A stretch of DNA of 64,000 nucleotides from UBA2136 sp963974105. Lineage in GTDB: Bacteria; Pseudomonadota; Alphaproteobacteria; UBA2136. Position 1 is the first letter of the stretch. Each line of letters starts with the position of its first letter. The stretch lies in the NCBI GenBank assembly GCA_963974105.1, contig CAXBBG010000001.1:124001-188000 (forward strand), given 5' to 3'. Shown here piece by piece: positions 9,251 through 17,554 of the stretch. Made by a program: the position numbers and the translations under genes. A model generated the notes under the pieces. That model was given only the letters and a program-made list of their open reading frames with translations. It searched no databases and was not told the DNA's origin.

Positions 9251-9258
9251 TAAAGCAA
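9230..9258 (-). promoter_or_regulatory. Predicted sigma70-type promoter of the dcw operon
   Basis: In the mraZ sense strand a -35 TTGCTT (9258-9253), a 17-bp spacer and a -10 TATCAT (9235-9230, 5 of 6 matches to TATAAT) are present. Transcription would begin near 9223, leaving a leader of about 70 nt before the mraZ ATG. The spacer and -10 lie inside the MraZ repeats. Confidence 0.55.
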
Positions 9259-9299
9259 CACCAAAATGTAAGAAATGTACATTTTTCTAAGGGTGCGCC

Positions 9300-9320
9300 T
9301 GTGGATAACTTTGTGCATAA
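9300..9320 (-). promoter_or_regulatory. Two DnaA boxes in tandem upstream of the dcw operon
   Basis: The plus strand reads TGTGGATAA at 9300-9308 and TGTGCATAA at 9312-9320, the complements of TTATCCACA (consensus DnaA box) and TTATGCACA (fits TTATNCACA). They point the same way, 12 bp apart. They may regulate dcw transcription or titrate DnaA; two sites alone do not make an origin. Confidence 0.6.
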
Positions 9321-9566
9321 ACAGCCTAAAAAGCGCTGTTTTAGGGGTAAAACATGACCTTCGCCCATAAATAACCATACAAACCCATGCCATTTTCACC
9401 TCTAAAACATTTTCATCAAAAAAAAAGCGTCATACAAATTAAACAGCACCACCTACACCCAGAGCGCAAAACCATCATTACACTTTTATTTAGCCATACG
9501 TGAGCACACGCTTAAATAATACACGACCCTACTTGCTATTACAGCAACACCTCACACACAGCGCAC
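9321..9566. other. Intergenic stretch without a recognised gene
   Basis: Together with the sites at 9216-9320 this forms a 455-bp gap between mraZ and the amidase gene. Apart from a short inverted repeat CCTAAAA/TTTTAGG near 9325-9345 I see no gene, further DnaA box or promoter of note. Confidence 0.6.
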
Positions 9567-9600
9567 AAAAAAAACCACCCGTAAAAGGTGGTTTTTTTTA
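9567..9600. terminator. Bidirectional intrinsic terminator
   Basis: A stem CCACC/GGTGG with loop CGTAAAA is flanked by A-run and T-run. It lies just beyond the stop of the minus-strand amidase gene (9607). Confidence 0.85.
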
Positions 9601-9606
9601 TTTTCG

Positions 9607-10212
9607 TCATTCAGGCAATTCAAGCAAAACGCCCTGACGCAGCATATAAGCACGCAGATTGTTTTTATAGGAATCTCGATAGCCCATGCTACTCAATTCA
9701 CTCGAAGTAGGCAGTTCATAATCAGGCAAAGGCAAAGCAACGCCAGACCAATACAGGTAGAACCAATTAAAGAATCGCCCTGGGTCTGTTTTACGCGCAG
9801 GCGCAATATCACTATGACCAAGCACATTCTCCAAAGGAATGCCATATTGTTCTATCAGATAGGACAATAACTCAACCAGCGTTTTCATCTGAGTCAGATT
9901 ATAACCCTTACCATTACCAGCCGTACTATTAAAAAGCTCAATACCTATACTATTAAAGTTTAAGCTCTTTGCGGCCCCCCAAGCACTGACACCTGCATGC
10001 CACGCCACATCAGCGTCGCCTACAAGCTGGTAAAGTTTACCTTTTTCAGTAATATAATAATGACAACTCACTTCGGTTTTTGGATTACAAAGGTGGCTAA
10101 GAGCCTCCTTATCATTCTTTTTACCTGTACCATGCAAAACAATATATTCAATTTTTCCCGTACGTGCTGAAAAGTTTGGCGAAGGACGCCATTTCGTTTT
10201 CGGTTTGTCCAT
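9607..10212 (-). CDS. N-acetylmuramoyl-L-alanine amidase, AmpD/AmiD type (Amidase_2)
   Basis: A zinc amidase of about 201 aa that cleaves the MurNAc-L-Ala bond. Visible family features: IEYIVLHGTGKKND (first zinc His), HYYITEKGKLYQLV, VAWHAGVSAWG, SIGIELFN, and GHSDIAPARKTDPGRFFNW carrying the second zinc His and the K..DPG motif. No signal peptide is present from the chosen ATG at 10212, which has GGAGG 8 bases upstream, suggesting a cytoplasmic AmpD-like role in muropeptide recycling. A longer frame to 10275 lacks such support. A C-terminal tail of about 40 aa extends past the domain. Confidence 0.9.
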   Translation of the reverse strand: MDKPKTKWRPSPNFSARTGKIEYIVLHGTGKKNDKEALSHLCNPKTEVSCHYYITEKGKLYQLVGDADVAWHAGVSAWGAAKSLNFNSIGIELFNSTAGNGKGYNLTQMKTLVELLSYLIEQYGIPLENVLGHSDIAPARKTDPGRFFNWFYLYWSGVALPLPDYELPTSSELSSMGYRDSYKNNLRAYMLRQGVLLELPE

Positions 10213-10292
10213 AAAGACAACCTCCAAATAAAAAAGGAAAGAGAGATTAGTTAACATGCTATGTTGTATACACACTGCAGATGAAAAGCAAT

Positions 10293-10325
10293 AAAAAAAA
10301 GCCCCTAAACAGAAGCTTTTTACTT
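10293..10325. terminator. Weak hairpin between the amidase and GT39 genes
   Basis: The complementary arms AAAAAGC and GCTTTTT, 12 bases apart, with A/T runs on either side, lie just after the GT39 stop at 10345. The stem is short and AT-rich. Confidence 0.4.
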
Positions 10326-10344
10326 AATACACTATATTTAAAAA

Positions 10345-11904
10345 TTAGTAACGCGCTGGCATCTGGCGTTCTAGCCCTTTATAACCATAACAGGCATAAA
10401 CGTTCGCTTGACGCATCAACACCCCTTGGCGCTGAGACCCCGCTAAACCTAAGTGCGCACATGCTTGAAAAGCGTTAAATATAGCAGGCTCAATTTCACC
10501 ATTTTCACGCACATAAAAAACAGGTCGATTTTCTATATCGTTTGGCCACGTCCATAAATCATATTGATTTTGGCGGCGATGCCCTAAATTAACATAAATC
10601 ACCTCAGGGTTACCTTCGACATAAAAAGCCATCTCACTTGCCGTTTGGTAACGTGTGGTTAAAATAAGAGGCCTCTCTCCCTCTTTAAGTAAAGGGTTTA
10701 TCTGCGCCGAAATAACCTGCCCTAACCCGCGCCACCCCAAAGCCGGCTTCAGAGGATCCTTCTTAAAGGGTATCTCATACCCAGACCCTACATAATTCAA
10801 AGCAGAGCGCACCAGAAATGTGTCGTGTGCAACAATTGTGATAAGCAACGACAAACAAAGCCCCGCCACAAAAGTGCGACGCCACCACATACCCATACCA
10901 GCCACCCAAATAGCTAATAGAATTAAACCACCATAGACAGAAAGAACAGGCCAGTTAGGTTGAACCTTCGCCCCTGTTGACTTTAAAACAAATACTGTAA
11001 ACACAGGGGCTGAAAAATACCACAAAACTTCAAGTGCTTTTTGTTTAGGTGTTATTTCCTTTTGACGCACTCTTACGAATATCAAAACCGTCACAGCAGC
11101 CCACGCACACAACAACAGTACAAACGTTACAGGTGAAAGCACGCCTAACTGCCCACCTAAGAAGTTACCAAGACTCTTCAATCCAGAAAAATCACTACTC
11201 CCACCGCTTTGCCCCATAACATGCTTTAGGCCAATAAAGTCATTTTTATAATTCCAATAAAAAACTGGTATCTGCATCAACAATGAAATAACCCCAGACA
11301 CATAAATATGCGGCTTCAAAAGCCAAACACGACGCTTTGCGTTAAACAATAAGTAAAGCCCTAAAATAGGATAAAATAAAGCCGTCGTATACTTTGCTAG
11401 ACCAGCGAAACCAATAACCACACCCAAAAGGACAAAATACTTTATCGGCAAGTCTTCTTCTGCAAAATTCACCCTTGTCAGCATATAAAGACCAAGCGCC
11501 CAACATGTAAGAGATGGCACATCTGGCGTCATCATTAAACCGCCTGCAGCAAATTCGGGTGTAAGATTTATAAGTAAAAATGCATACCAACCAGCCCTTG
11601 CCCCAGCTGCATTTTTGGCCACAAAAAACGCAATAAGACTTAAAACAGAAAGCGCTAAGCAACTAAAAAAACGAACCCCTAAATGTGTAGTTCCAAAAAC
11701 AGATGTTGATAAATAATTCAACCATGCAACCAAAGGTGGCTTGCTATAATAACTTAAATCTAAATAACGCGACCACTCCCAGTAATGTGCTTCGTCTGGC
11801 GCTAAATCAATAGGTCCAAACGTCACAAAAACGAGCCTTAACGCAAATAAAAATAAAGCCAGCAATATGGCAAGTTTATGTTCTTTATCTATAGAGAAAA
11901 TCAT
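10345..11904 (-). CDS. Glycosyltransferase family 39-like (ArnT/PMT-type) membrane protein
   Basis: About 519 aa with some ten to twelve membrane segments. The first periplasmic loop reads DLAPDEAHYWEWSRYLDLSY, matching the DE(A)xYWxW pattern of lipid-linked sugar transferases such as ArnT. It is followed by YSKPPLVAWLN and GVRFFS. Such enzymes use polyprenyl-phosphate sugars to glycosylate lipid A, proteins or other acceptors; the acceptor cannot be told here. The C-terminal 120 aa form a soluble domain. The frame opens at a TTG (11973), but the ATG at 11904 starts just before the first membrane helix and leaves a 71-bp divergent promoter region with the PAP2 gene. Confidence 0.82.
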   Translation of the reverse strand: MIFSIDKEHKLAILLALFLFALRLVFVTFGPIDLAPDEAHYWEWSRYLDLSYYSKPPLVAWLNYLSTSVFGTTHLGVRFFSCLALSVLSLIAFFVAKNAAGARAGWYAFLLINLTPEFAAGGLMMTPDVPSLTCWALGLYMLTRVNFAEEDLPIKYFVLLGVVIGFAGLAKYTTALFYPILGLYLLFNAKRRVWLLKPHIYVSGVISLLMQIPVFYWNYKNDFIGLKHVMGQSGGSSDFSGLKSLGNFLGGQLGVLSPVTFVLLLCAWAAVTVLIFVRVRQKEITPKQKALEVLWYFSAPVFTVFVLKSTGAKVQPNWPVLSVYGGLILLAIWVAGMGMWWRRTFVAGLCLSLLITIVAHDTFLVRSALNYVGSGYEIPFKKDPLKPALGWRGLGQVISAQINPLLKEGERPLILTTRYQTASEMAFYVEGNPEVIYVNLGHRRQNQYDLWTWPNDIENRPVFYVRENGEIEPAIFNAFQACAHLGLAGSQRQGVLMRQANVYACYGYKGLERQMPARY

Positions 11905-11975
11905 TTTGAGGTCGATTCTTTTTTGTTTTTTATTTATAGTATGCCCAAATATATTAGATTTAAGGATAGCCAAAG

Positions 11976-12986
11976 ATGACTCAAACCGCCACCCTAAAAA
12001 AAGATTTAGCCGTTATATTGGGCATAGGCTTTGTCATAACCGCTATTGCTGTCTTTTTTGGCTTAGACGAAAAACTTGCTATTTTAGTACACGATCAAAG
12101 CAATGTTTGGGGTTGGCAAGCAAGACAATACTCACAAATACCCATGATTGCCTTAAGCGTTTTATTTTTAGTCTTTATCCTTATCCCGCCACTACGTCAA
12201 AAATTCCCAACCGTTAACCACGTTGCACTTATTTGGCTTTTTACCTTGTTATTCGGCGCAGGACTTTTAGTACATACCATCCTAAAAGACACAGTAGAAC
12301 GCCCACGCCCGCATGAAACTGTTACCCTTAATGGCCCAGCGCCTTTTAGCCACCCATTCGTTATCAATCAAATTGCGGAATTTAAAAGTAAGTCCTTCCC
12401 TTCTGGTCATGTGGCAATGGCTGCCATGCTTTTAACACCATTTTTCGCCCTTAGACGCCGCAAACCGAAACTTGCTAAAACTATTCTCATAACAGGCATT
12501 ACCTATGGTGCGCTGGTTGGATACGGTCGCATGCTTTTAGGGGCTCATTTCTTTACTGATGTTTTATGGGGTATTTTATGCGTATGCATTGTCGGCGCCA
12601 TTGCAGGGAAAGTTATTACAGAAAAAACAGACTTTAAAAGCCGCTATACAGCCCTACTCATTGCCTTTGCTGTATTATGTCTCGCTTGGTTTAATACATT
12701 CACCCTCACATTGCACATTCAATCCCCCGCAAAAGAAATATCGTTCAACATACCTTGTGAAAAAATAAACATCCAAACGACAACTGCAAATGAACCATAT
12801 AAAGCAGATGTTACTATATCTGGCGCTGGCGGACCAACAAGCTGGATTACACCTATTATAGATAACGGCAACATTTCATACACAACCAAACTTGGCATTT
12901 TTCACGATTTAACATGTGAAGCTTCAATATGGGTACCAGCTGGCACCAAGCACACAATCCCCCATTTAAATGGGGTAAATAAATAA
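11976..12986 (+). CDS. PAP2-family membrane phosphatase
   Basis: A 336-aa integral membrane phosphatase with the three signature motifs: KDTVERPRP (KX6RP), SFPSGHVAM (PSGH), and GRMLLGAHFFTD (RX5HX3D). Six membrane segments fill the first ~230 residues. The last ~100 residues form a probable periplasmic beta-rich domain without close family match. Substrates of the family include undecaprenyl pyrophosphate and lipid A 1-phosphate. Its divergent neighbour is an ArnT-like transferase, so lipid A or lipid-carrier modification is a reasonable guess. Confidence 0.85.
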   Translation: MTQTATLKKDLAVILGIGFVITAIAVFFGLDEKLAILVHDQSNVWGWQARQYSQIPMIALSVLFLVFILIPPLRQKFPTVNHVALIWLFTLLFGAGLLVHTILKDTVERPRPHETVTLNGPAPFSHPFVINQIAEFKSKSFPSGHVAMAAMLLTPFFALRRRKPKLAKTILITGITYGALVGYGRMLLGAHFFTDVLWGILCVCIVGAIAGKVITEKTDFKSRYTALLIAFAVLCLAWFNTFTLTLHIQSPAKEISFNIPCEKINIQTTTANEPYKADVTISGAGGPTSWITPIIDNGNISYTTKLGIFHDLTCEASIWVPAGTKHTIPHLNGVNK

Positions 12987-13119
12987 CAACAAAGAAAAAA
13001 TTGTATATTTGTGCAAAATATTGTTGACAAAGCGGCCAATAAAAGGCTAAATGCGCAACAAGTGGCTAAACGTCACAAAGAAATTTGATTAAGATATAGT
13101 ATATTAAGGAAGTAGAAAA

Positions 13120-13428
13120 ATGTCTCGCGTATGTGAATTAACAGGTAAAAGCCCAATGTCTGGTAACAACGTATCTCACTCAATGAGACACACAAAACGT
13201 CGTTTCCTACCAAACCTACAAGAAAAATCTATGTTTAGCGAAACACTAAACCGTATGATTTCACTTCGCCTTTCAACAAACGCTATGCGTACTGTTGATA
13301 AATTTGGTGGATTTGACGCTTTCATGCTTAACGTTAAAAACCGTAACACAGAAAACTTTTCTGTTGCTGCTAAACGTATGCGTAAACTTATTATCCGTAA
13401 AAACTCTGAAGAAACACCAGCTAAATAG
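13120..13428 (+). CDS. rpmB: 50S ribosomal protein L28
   Basis: 102 aa with the L28 N-terminus SRVCELTGKSPMSGNNVSHS and TKRRFLPNLQ. The alphaproteobacterial long form is usually about 95-100 aa, so the length fits. The start has AAGGAAG upstream. A TTGACA at 13024-13029 could be its -35, although the matching -10 (CTAAAT) is poor; TATAGT at 13095 is another -10 candidate but sits very near the ribosome-binding site. A terminator follows directly. Confidence 0.97.
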   Translation: MSRVCELTGKSPMSGNNVSHSMRHTKRRFLPNLQEKSMFSETLNRMISLRLSTNAMRTVDKFGGFDAFMLNVKNRNTENFSVAAKRMRKLIIRKNSEETPAK

Positions 13429-13445
13429 TTTTTACCTCATATTCA

Positions 13446-13473
13446 AAAGGCTGCCATCGGCAGCCTTTTTTTA
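13446..13473 (+). terminator. Intrinsic terminator of rpmB
   Basis: A strong stem AAGGCTGCC/GGCAGCCTT with a two-to-three base loop is followed by seven T, 18 bp after the rpmB stop. Confidence 0.92.
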
Positions 13474-13538
13474 TTCCCCACAATATATGTAAATGCTACA
13501 CTCTTGTAGAACTCAATAAAAAAACAAGGAACCCTCCC

Positions 13539-14267
13539 ATGAAATCCAAAGCTCTATTACTTAGCGCTATCGCTATATTCACTATAAACCACGCACAAGC
13601 CCGTGATGCGGGTTACTATGACCTGATTGAGAGTAAAACCGTATTAGAACTATCTGAATCAGCTGAAAAAGAAGTAGAGCAAGACCGCATCAAAGCTGTT
13701 TTACGCATTACAAAAGACGCGACAGAAGCAACTGATGTTCAAAATCACATAAATAAAAACATGCAAAGCGCCGTAGATCTAGCTAAAAAATTTACGGACA
13801 TCAAGGTGTCAACAGGGAGCTACCGTGTAAACCAAAAATACGATTCAAAACTACGCCGTAATGTTGGCTGGAGCGGTTCACAAGAAATTATATTAGACAC
13901 AAAAAACAAAGAATCTATTTACAAGGTTGTAGAAAAATTACAAAAAGACGGATTTGCCATGTCCGCAATGAACTACTATCTTAGCCGCGAGAAAGCTGCC
14001 AGCTACCGCACCGAATTGATTAAAGAAGCATTGCAGCGTGTACAAGAAAGATCACAAAGTATTGCCGAACAGCTTAAAGCCAAGAAACACCATATCGGCT
14101 CCATTAACGTTTCAAACCAAAACCAACCACAACAAAACTTCCGTCATGAAACCATGATGCTCAAAACCATGAACGCAGATGCCATGGCAGCACCTGTTGT
14201 AGAAAGTGCCGATGAGCGCGTGAGTATCAGTATAAACGTCTCTGTTATTTTAGACATGGATGACTAA
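13539..14267 (+). CDS. SIMPL (DUF541) domain periplasmic protein
   Basis: 242 aa with a signal peptide (MKSKALLLSAIAIF...NHAQA, likely cleaved before RD). The body has the SIMPL/DUF541 pattern: a conserved N-terminal strand (LELSESAEKEVEQDRIKAVL), a long helix, VSTGSYRVNQKY, then AASYRTELIKEALQRVQERSQ and a C-terminal ISINVSVILDM strand. The family (E. coli YggE) is periplasmic and linked to stress, with uncertain biochemistry. It is monocistronic, bounded by terminators on both sides. Confidence 0.85.
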   Translation: MKSKALLLSAIAIFTINHAQARDAGYYDLIESKTVLELSESAEKEVEQDRIKAVLRITKDATEATDVQNHINKNMQSAVDLAKKFTDIKVSTGSYRVNQKYDSKLRRNVGWSGSQEIILDTKNKESIYKVVEKLQKDGFAMSAMNYYLSREKAASYRTELIKEALQRVQERSQSIAEQLKAKKHHIGSINVSNQNQPQQNFRHETMMLKTMNADAMAAPVVESADERVSISINVSVILDMDD

Positions 14268-14280
14268 TCTCATCAACATA

Positions 14281-14310
14281 AAAAAAACACCCCATGCGGG
14301 GTGTTTTTTT
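14281..14310. terminator. Intrinsic terminator, convergent genes
   Basis: Stem ACACCCC/GGGGTGT flanked by A7 and T7, between the SIMPL gene (plus) and an unknown gene (minus). Confidence 0.9.
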
Positions 14311-14313
14311 CGT

Positions 14314-14685
14314 TCATATTTTCACAACACCAGGCCTAGGCCTTATTGCAAAATGCACATGACCAAAAGTCAAAATAGAAGGCGTACCTGCTGGCTTAAC
14401 CTTAATTGTTAGGTCATAAGCATCAAATTGATATAACACATAGCCGTTCATCTCATAAACATCTGCACAAATTCCTTCAGGTAAGATTGTCCTATTAGAT
14501 GTAACAAGCAAAACCTTACCATCTGACAAGGCAACTTTAAGTCGCTCATCTTCAAAGGAGATTGTACAGTTATGGTTTGCATAAACAGTATGGCCATGCA
14601 TACCACCAGCAATTAAGACTTGCCGACCATTTGAAAATCTTCCTCTAAATGCACGCGGATGGTCCATTTCTTCATAAAATTTCAT
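14314..14685 (-). CDS. Hypothetical protein, 123 aa
   Basis: I do not recognise this family. The protein is predicted mostly beta (many alternating hydrophobic strands such as GRQVLIAGGMHGHTVY and ADVYEMNGYVLYQFDAYDL), with no signal peptide or membrane segment. The start is supported by GAGGG upstream. It is transcribed with the 138-aa gene upstream (19-bp gap) and ends at a shared terminator. Confidence 0.7.
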   Translation of the reverse strand: MKFYEEMDHPRAFRGRFSNGRQVLIAGGMHGHTVYANHNCTISFEDERLKVALSDGKVLLVTSNRTILPEGICADVYEMNGYVLYQFDAYDLTIKVKPAGTPSILTFGHVHFAIRPRPGVVKI

Positions 14686-14704
14686 AGACCTGCCCTCTAT
14701 TCAA

Positions 14705-15121
14705 TCAAAACCAGTCGCCCCATTTACCATGGCGCCGTTTATATTCGTCTGAATTCAACCATTGCTCATAAGTCATCATAACCTCTGTAGGTAGAGGTAA
14801 ATTTTTCTTAATATACAAAGATAAAGCTATTTTTGCAGAGCTTGAGATTATATAACCACCCTCAGGTTTTTCTATCATGAATAGATGCCTATCCATTTTA
14901 GGCATTACAGCCCTATAAATAGCACCAAAAAAATGTGCTACCTTGTCGGAAAATGTACGAGGTACTTCATAATAAGCATACTCAACGTCCCCTAAAAGAA
15001 TCGCTCTAAATTTTATTGGAATATCAGCTTCAACACATAAATAAAAACGTAATAACGCCACCAAAGCGCCACGATTCATCGTATTCAGCTCCTCCAATGT
15101 TTGCAGGGTAATAGAAGCCAT
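14705..15121 (-). CDS. Hypothetical protein, 138 aa
   Basis: Not recognised. It contains mixed helix and strand with basic patches and a Trp-rich end (KRRHGKWGDWF). The ATG at 15121 has a near-ideal ribosome-binding site (AAGGAGG, 5-base spacing), so the 13 upstream codons of the longer frame are rejected. It is the first gene of a two-gene minus-strand unit, divergent from icd. Confidence 0.7.
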   Translation of the reverse strand: MASITLQTLEELNTMNRGALVALLRFYLCVEADIPIKFRAILLGDVEYAYYEVPRTFSDKVAHFFGAIYRAVMPKMDRHLFMIEKPEGGYIISSSAKIALSLYIKKNLPLPTEVMMTYEQWLNSDEYKRRHGKWGDWF

Positions 15122-15269
15122 AAAAGCCTCCTTAAAAAAGAAAAAAGATAATAAATTCAATCGCTGAGTATACAGCGCAGCTCTCTAAAACACAATGGAA
15201 TATTTTTACTGAAAAAAAGAGCATTATTTGTTATATTAAAGACATAATTAATAACAAGGAATGTAAGCA

Positions 15270-16523
15270 ATGAGCTTTAATAAAATTCAACTCCCTGATA
15301 GCGGCGAAAAAATAACTTTGGAAAATGGCAAACTACACGTGCCAGATAACCCAATTATCGCTTACATTGAAGGTGACGGCATTGGCCCAGACATTTGGGC
15401 TACCGCTCAACGCGTCTTTGACGTTGCTGTTATGAAAGCCTACGGCGGTCGCCGTCGCATTTCATGGATGGAAGTTTTTGCTGGTGAAAAAGCCAACATA
15501 GTTTACGGTGAAGATTTATGGCTTCCAGAAGAAACTTTAGAAGCTTTCCGTGAATACCTTGTGGGTATCAAAGGCCCTCTAACAACACCTATTGGCGGTG
15601 GATTCCGCTCACTTAACGTGGCGCTACGTCAAGAACTTGATCTATATACATGCTTACGCCCTGTACGTTACTTTGAAGGTGTTCCTTCACCTGTTAAACG
15701 CCCAGAACTTACAGATATGGTTGTGTTCCGTGAAAACAGCGAAGATATTTACGCAGGGATTGAATATAAGGCCGAAACACCTGAAGCGAAGAAAATTATC
15801 AGCTTCTTACAAAATGAAATGGGCACAACAAAAATTCGCTTCCCTGAAACATCTGGTATCGGCATTAAACCTATCTCTCGAGAAGGTACAGAACGTATTA
15901 CACGTGAAGCAATTAAATATGCTCTAGACAACAACCTCCCTTCTGTGACAGTTGTTCACAAGGGTAACATCATGAAATTTACAGAAGGTGCCTTTAAAGA
16001 ATGGGCATTTGATGTTGCACGTAATGAATTTAGCGATAAAGTTGTTGTTGCAGATGACGTGAACTGGAATATTCCAGAAGGCAAACTTGTTATGAAAGAC
16101 TGTATTGCAGATGCATTCTTACAGCAAATTTTAACACGTCCAAATGAATACAGCACAATTGTAACCATGAACCTCAACGGTGACTATATTTCTGACGCTT
16201 TAGCAGCTACTGTCGGCGGTATTGGCATCGCACCTGGCGCAAACATCAATTACATCACTGGACATTCTATTTTTGAAGCAACACATGGTACAGCCCCTAA
16301 ATATGCAGGACTGGACAAGGTTAACCCTTCATCACTTATACTTTCCGGTGAAATGATGCTCCGACACCTTGGTTGGACAGAAGCAGCTGACCTTATTATT
16401 AAGGGCGTTGAAGGCGCTATCAAGTCTAAAAATGTAACCTATGACTTTGCACGCTTGATGGAAAACTCAACTGAAGTAAAATGTAGTGAATTTGGCGAAC
16501 AAATCACTTCATGTATGTCATAA
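15270..16523 (+). CDS. icd: Isocitrate dehydrogenase (NADP+), E. coli-type
   Basis: 417 aa, the same size as E. coli Icd (416). It converts isocitrate to 2-oxoglutarate in the TCA cycle. The substrate loop GGGFRSLNVALRQELDLYTC contains the serine that AceK phosphorylates in E. coli, and FRENSEDIYAGIEY and DDVNWNIPEGKLVMKD are conserved. Around the cofactor site KYAGLDKVNP keeps the Lys-Tyr and Val positions that give NADP preference in E. coli. Many alphaproteobacteria instead carry the eukaryote-like homodimeric form, so this type is worth noting. AAGGA precedes the ATG. Confidence 0.96.
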   Translation: MSFNKIQLPDSGEKITLENGKLHVPDNPIIAYIEGDGIGPDIWATAQRVFDVAVMKAYGGRRRISWMEVFAGEKANIVYGEDLWLPEETLEAFREYLVGIKGPLTTPIGGGFRSLNVALRQELDLYTCLRPVRYFEGVPSPVKRPELTDMVVFRENSEDIYAGIEYKAETPEAKKIISFLQNEMGTTKIRFPETSGIGIKPISREGTERITREAIKYALDNNLPSVTVVHKGNIMKFTEGAFKEWAFDVARNEFSDKVVVADDVNWNIPEGKLVMKDCIADAFLQQILTRPNEYSTIVTMNLNGDYISDALAATVGGIGIAPGANINYITGHSIFEATHGTAPKYAGLDKVNPSSLILSGEMMLRHLGWTEAADLIIKGVEGAIKSKNVTYDFARLMENSTEVKCSEFGEQITSCMS

Positions 16524-16549
16524 AAATCGACAAATACGGAGCAAACGCT

Positions 16550-16996
16550 ATGCTTAAAAAAAATATATTCATGGTGTTTGCCCTTCTTTTAACACCTATA
16601 GCCTCTGAGGCTGTAACAATGCCCAGATTTTTAGAAAAACTACCAAGTTACGATATTCGCTTTACAGTTGCCAAGGAATTACCGGTCAGCACTTTTAAGC
16701 TCACGGAGCGCGCCTTGCGCATTCTTCCAGAATACTTTATTCATGCGCCCGCTATAACGAAAGAGAAAGTCCGTAGACGTGAATTTAGTGCAACCATTGA
16801 ACTTATACATAAAGACGACAAACGCTATTGCGATGCCAAAACAAACATGTGCTGGCCAAAGCACATTGAGCTTAATTCTGGTTATATCATCATAACAAGT
16901 TGGGAGCACACTATCGCATACTACAGAGACGCCAGTGACCTTGAAACATTTTTATGGAATGAAACTTTAGATGTGGTTGTTCCGGATAGTTTATAA
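16550..16996 (+). CDS. Hypothetical secreted protein, 148 aa
   Basis: No family recognised. From the ATG at 16550 (GGAG 8 bases upstream) the protein opens with a signal peptide (MLKKNIFMVFALLLTPIASEA). The mature part has a Cys pair (RYCDAKTNMCW), suggesting a periplasmic disulfide. The gene starts 26 bp after icd and probably shares its transcript. A longer frame from 16511 would overlap icd and bury the signal peptide. Confidence 0.72.
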   Translation: MLKKNIFMVFALLLTPIASEAVTMPRFLEKLPSYDIRFTVAKELPVSTFKLTERALRILPEYFIHAPAITKEKVRRREFSATIELIHKDDKRYCDAKTNMCWPKHIELNSGYIIITSWEHTIAYYRDASDLETFLWNETLDVVVPDSL

Positions 16997-17006
16997 AGAC
17001 TTTTAT

Positions 17007-17037
17007 AAAAAAAACCTCCTTAGCGGAGGTTTTTTTA
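17007..17037. terminator. Bidirectional intrinsic terminator
   Basis: Stem AACCTCC/GGAGGTT with loop TTAGC, A-run before and T7 after, between convergent genes. Confidence 0.9.
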
Positions 17038-17044
17038 TTTTATC

Positions 17045-17554
17045 TTATTGAGAGTCCTCTTCCGAACGATCAATACGGCCACCAAAAACCTTAAAGACAT
17101 ATTCATAAACAGGTTTTCTGAAGTCAACAACATCTGCTAACACAACCTCACGTGATTCCCAGCGCCACTGTGAAAATTCTTTATCTTGAGCTTTCGTCAC
17201 ATCAATTTCTTTATCGTCTGCTTTAAATTCAAATAAAAACCATTTTTGAACTTGCCCTTTAAGATCTTTTTTCTGCATGTCTTTTGGCAATGTGTAAGCT
17301 ACCCAATCTGTACATACAGCCATCAATTCTATCTGATCTTTTGTAATACCTGTCTCTTCAAACAATTCACGGCGTGCAGCATCTAAAAGATCTTCACCTT
17401 CATCCACACCACCTTGCGGCATCTGCCACGCATCTTTAACATCAGAGCGCATTGCATAAAAAACTTTGCCGTCTTTATAAACGACCATACCCACATTTTT
17501 TCTATAATTGCTATCTGCTAAATATTCTTCTATTGTCTTTTCAATATCGCTCAT
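17045..17554 (-). CDS. rppH: RNA pyrophosphohydrolase RppH (Nudix)
   Basis: 169 aa. The Nudix box GGVDEGEDLLDAARRELFEE continues to TGI and fits GX5EX7REUXEEXGU. The flanking AWQMPQGGVDEGED and the C-terminal QWRWESRE match RppH/NudH, which removes pyrophosphate from the 5' end of mRNAs to start decay (or hydrolyses Ap5A). It overlaps the upstream deacetylase-like gene by 4 bp (ATGA). Position after ctpA and the divergent polysaccharide deacetylase matches alphaproteobacterial gene order. Confidence 0.93.
   Translation of the reverse strand: MSDIEKTIEEYLADSNYRKNVGMVVYKDGKVFYAMRSDVKDAWQMPQGGVDEGEDLLDAARRELFEETGITKDQIELMAVCTDWVAYTLPKDMQKKDLKGQVQKWFLFEFKADDKEIDVTKAQDKEFSQWRWESREVVLADVVDFRKPVYEYVFKVFGGRIDRSEEDSQ

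Noticed and set aside
9152..9606. Chromosome origin of replication
   Set aside because: Only two DnaA boxes, no AT-rich unwinding region and no origin-linked genes (dnaA, dnaN, parAB, hemE) nearby.
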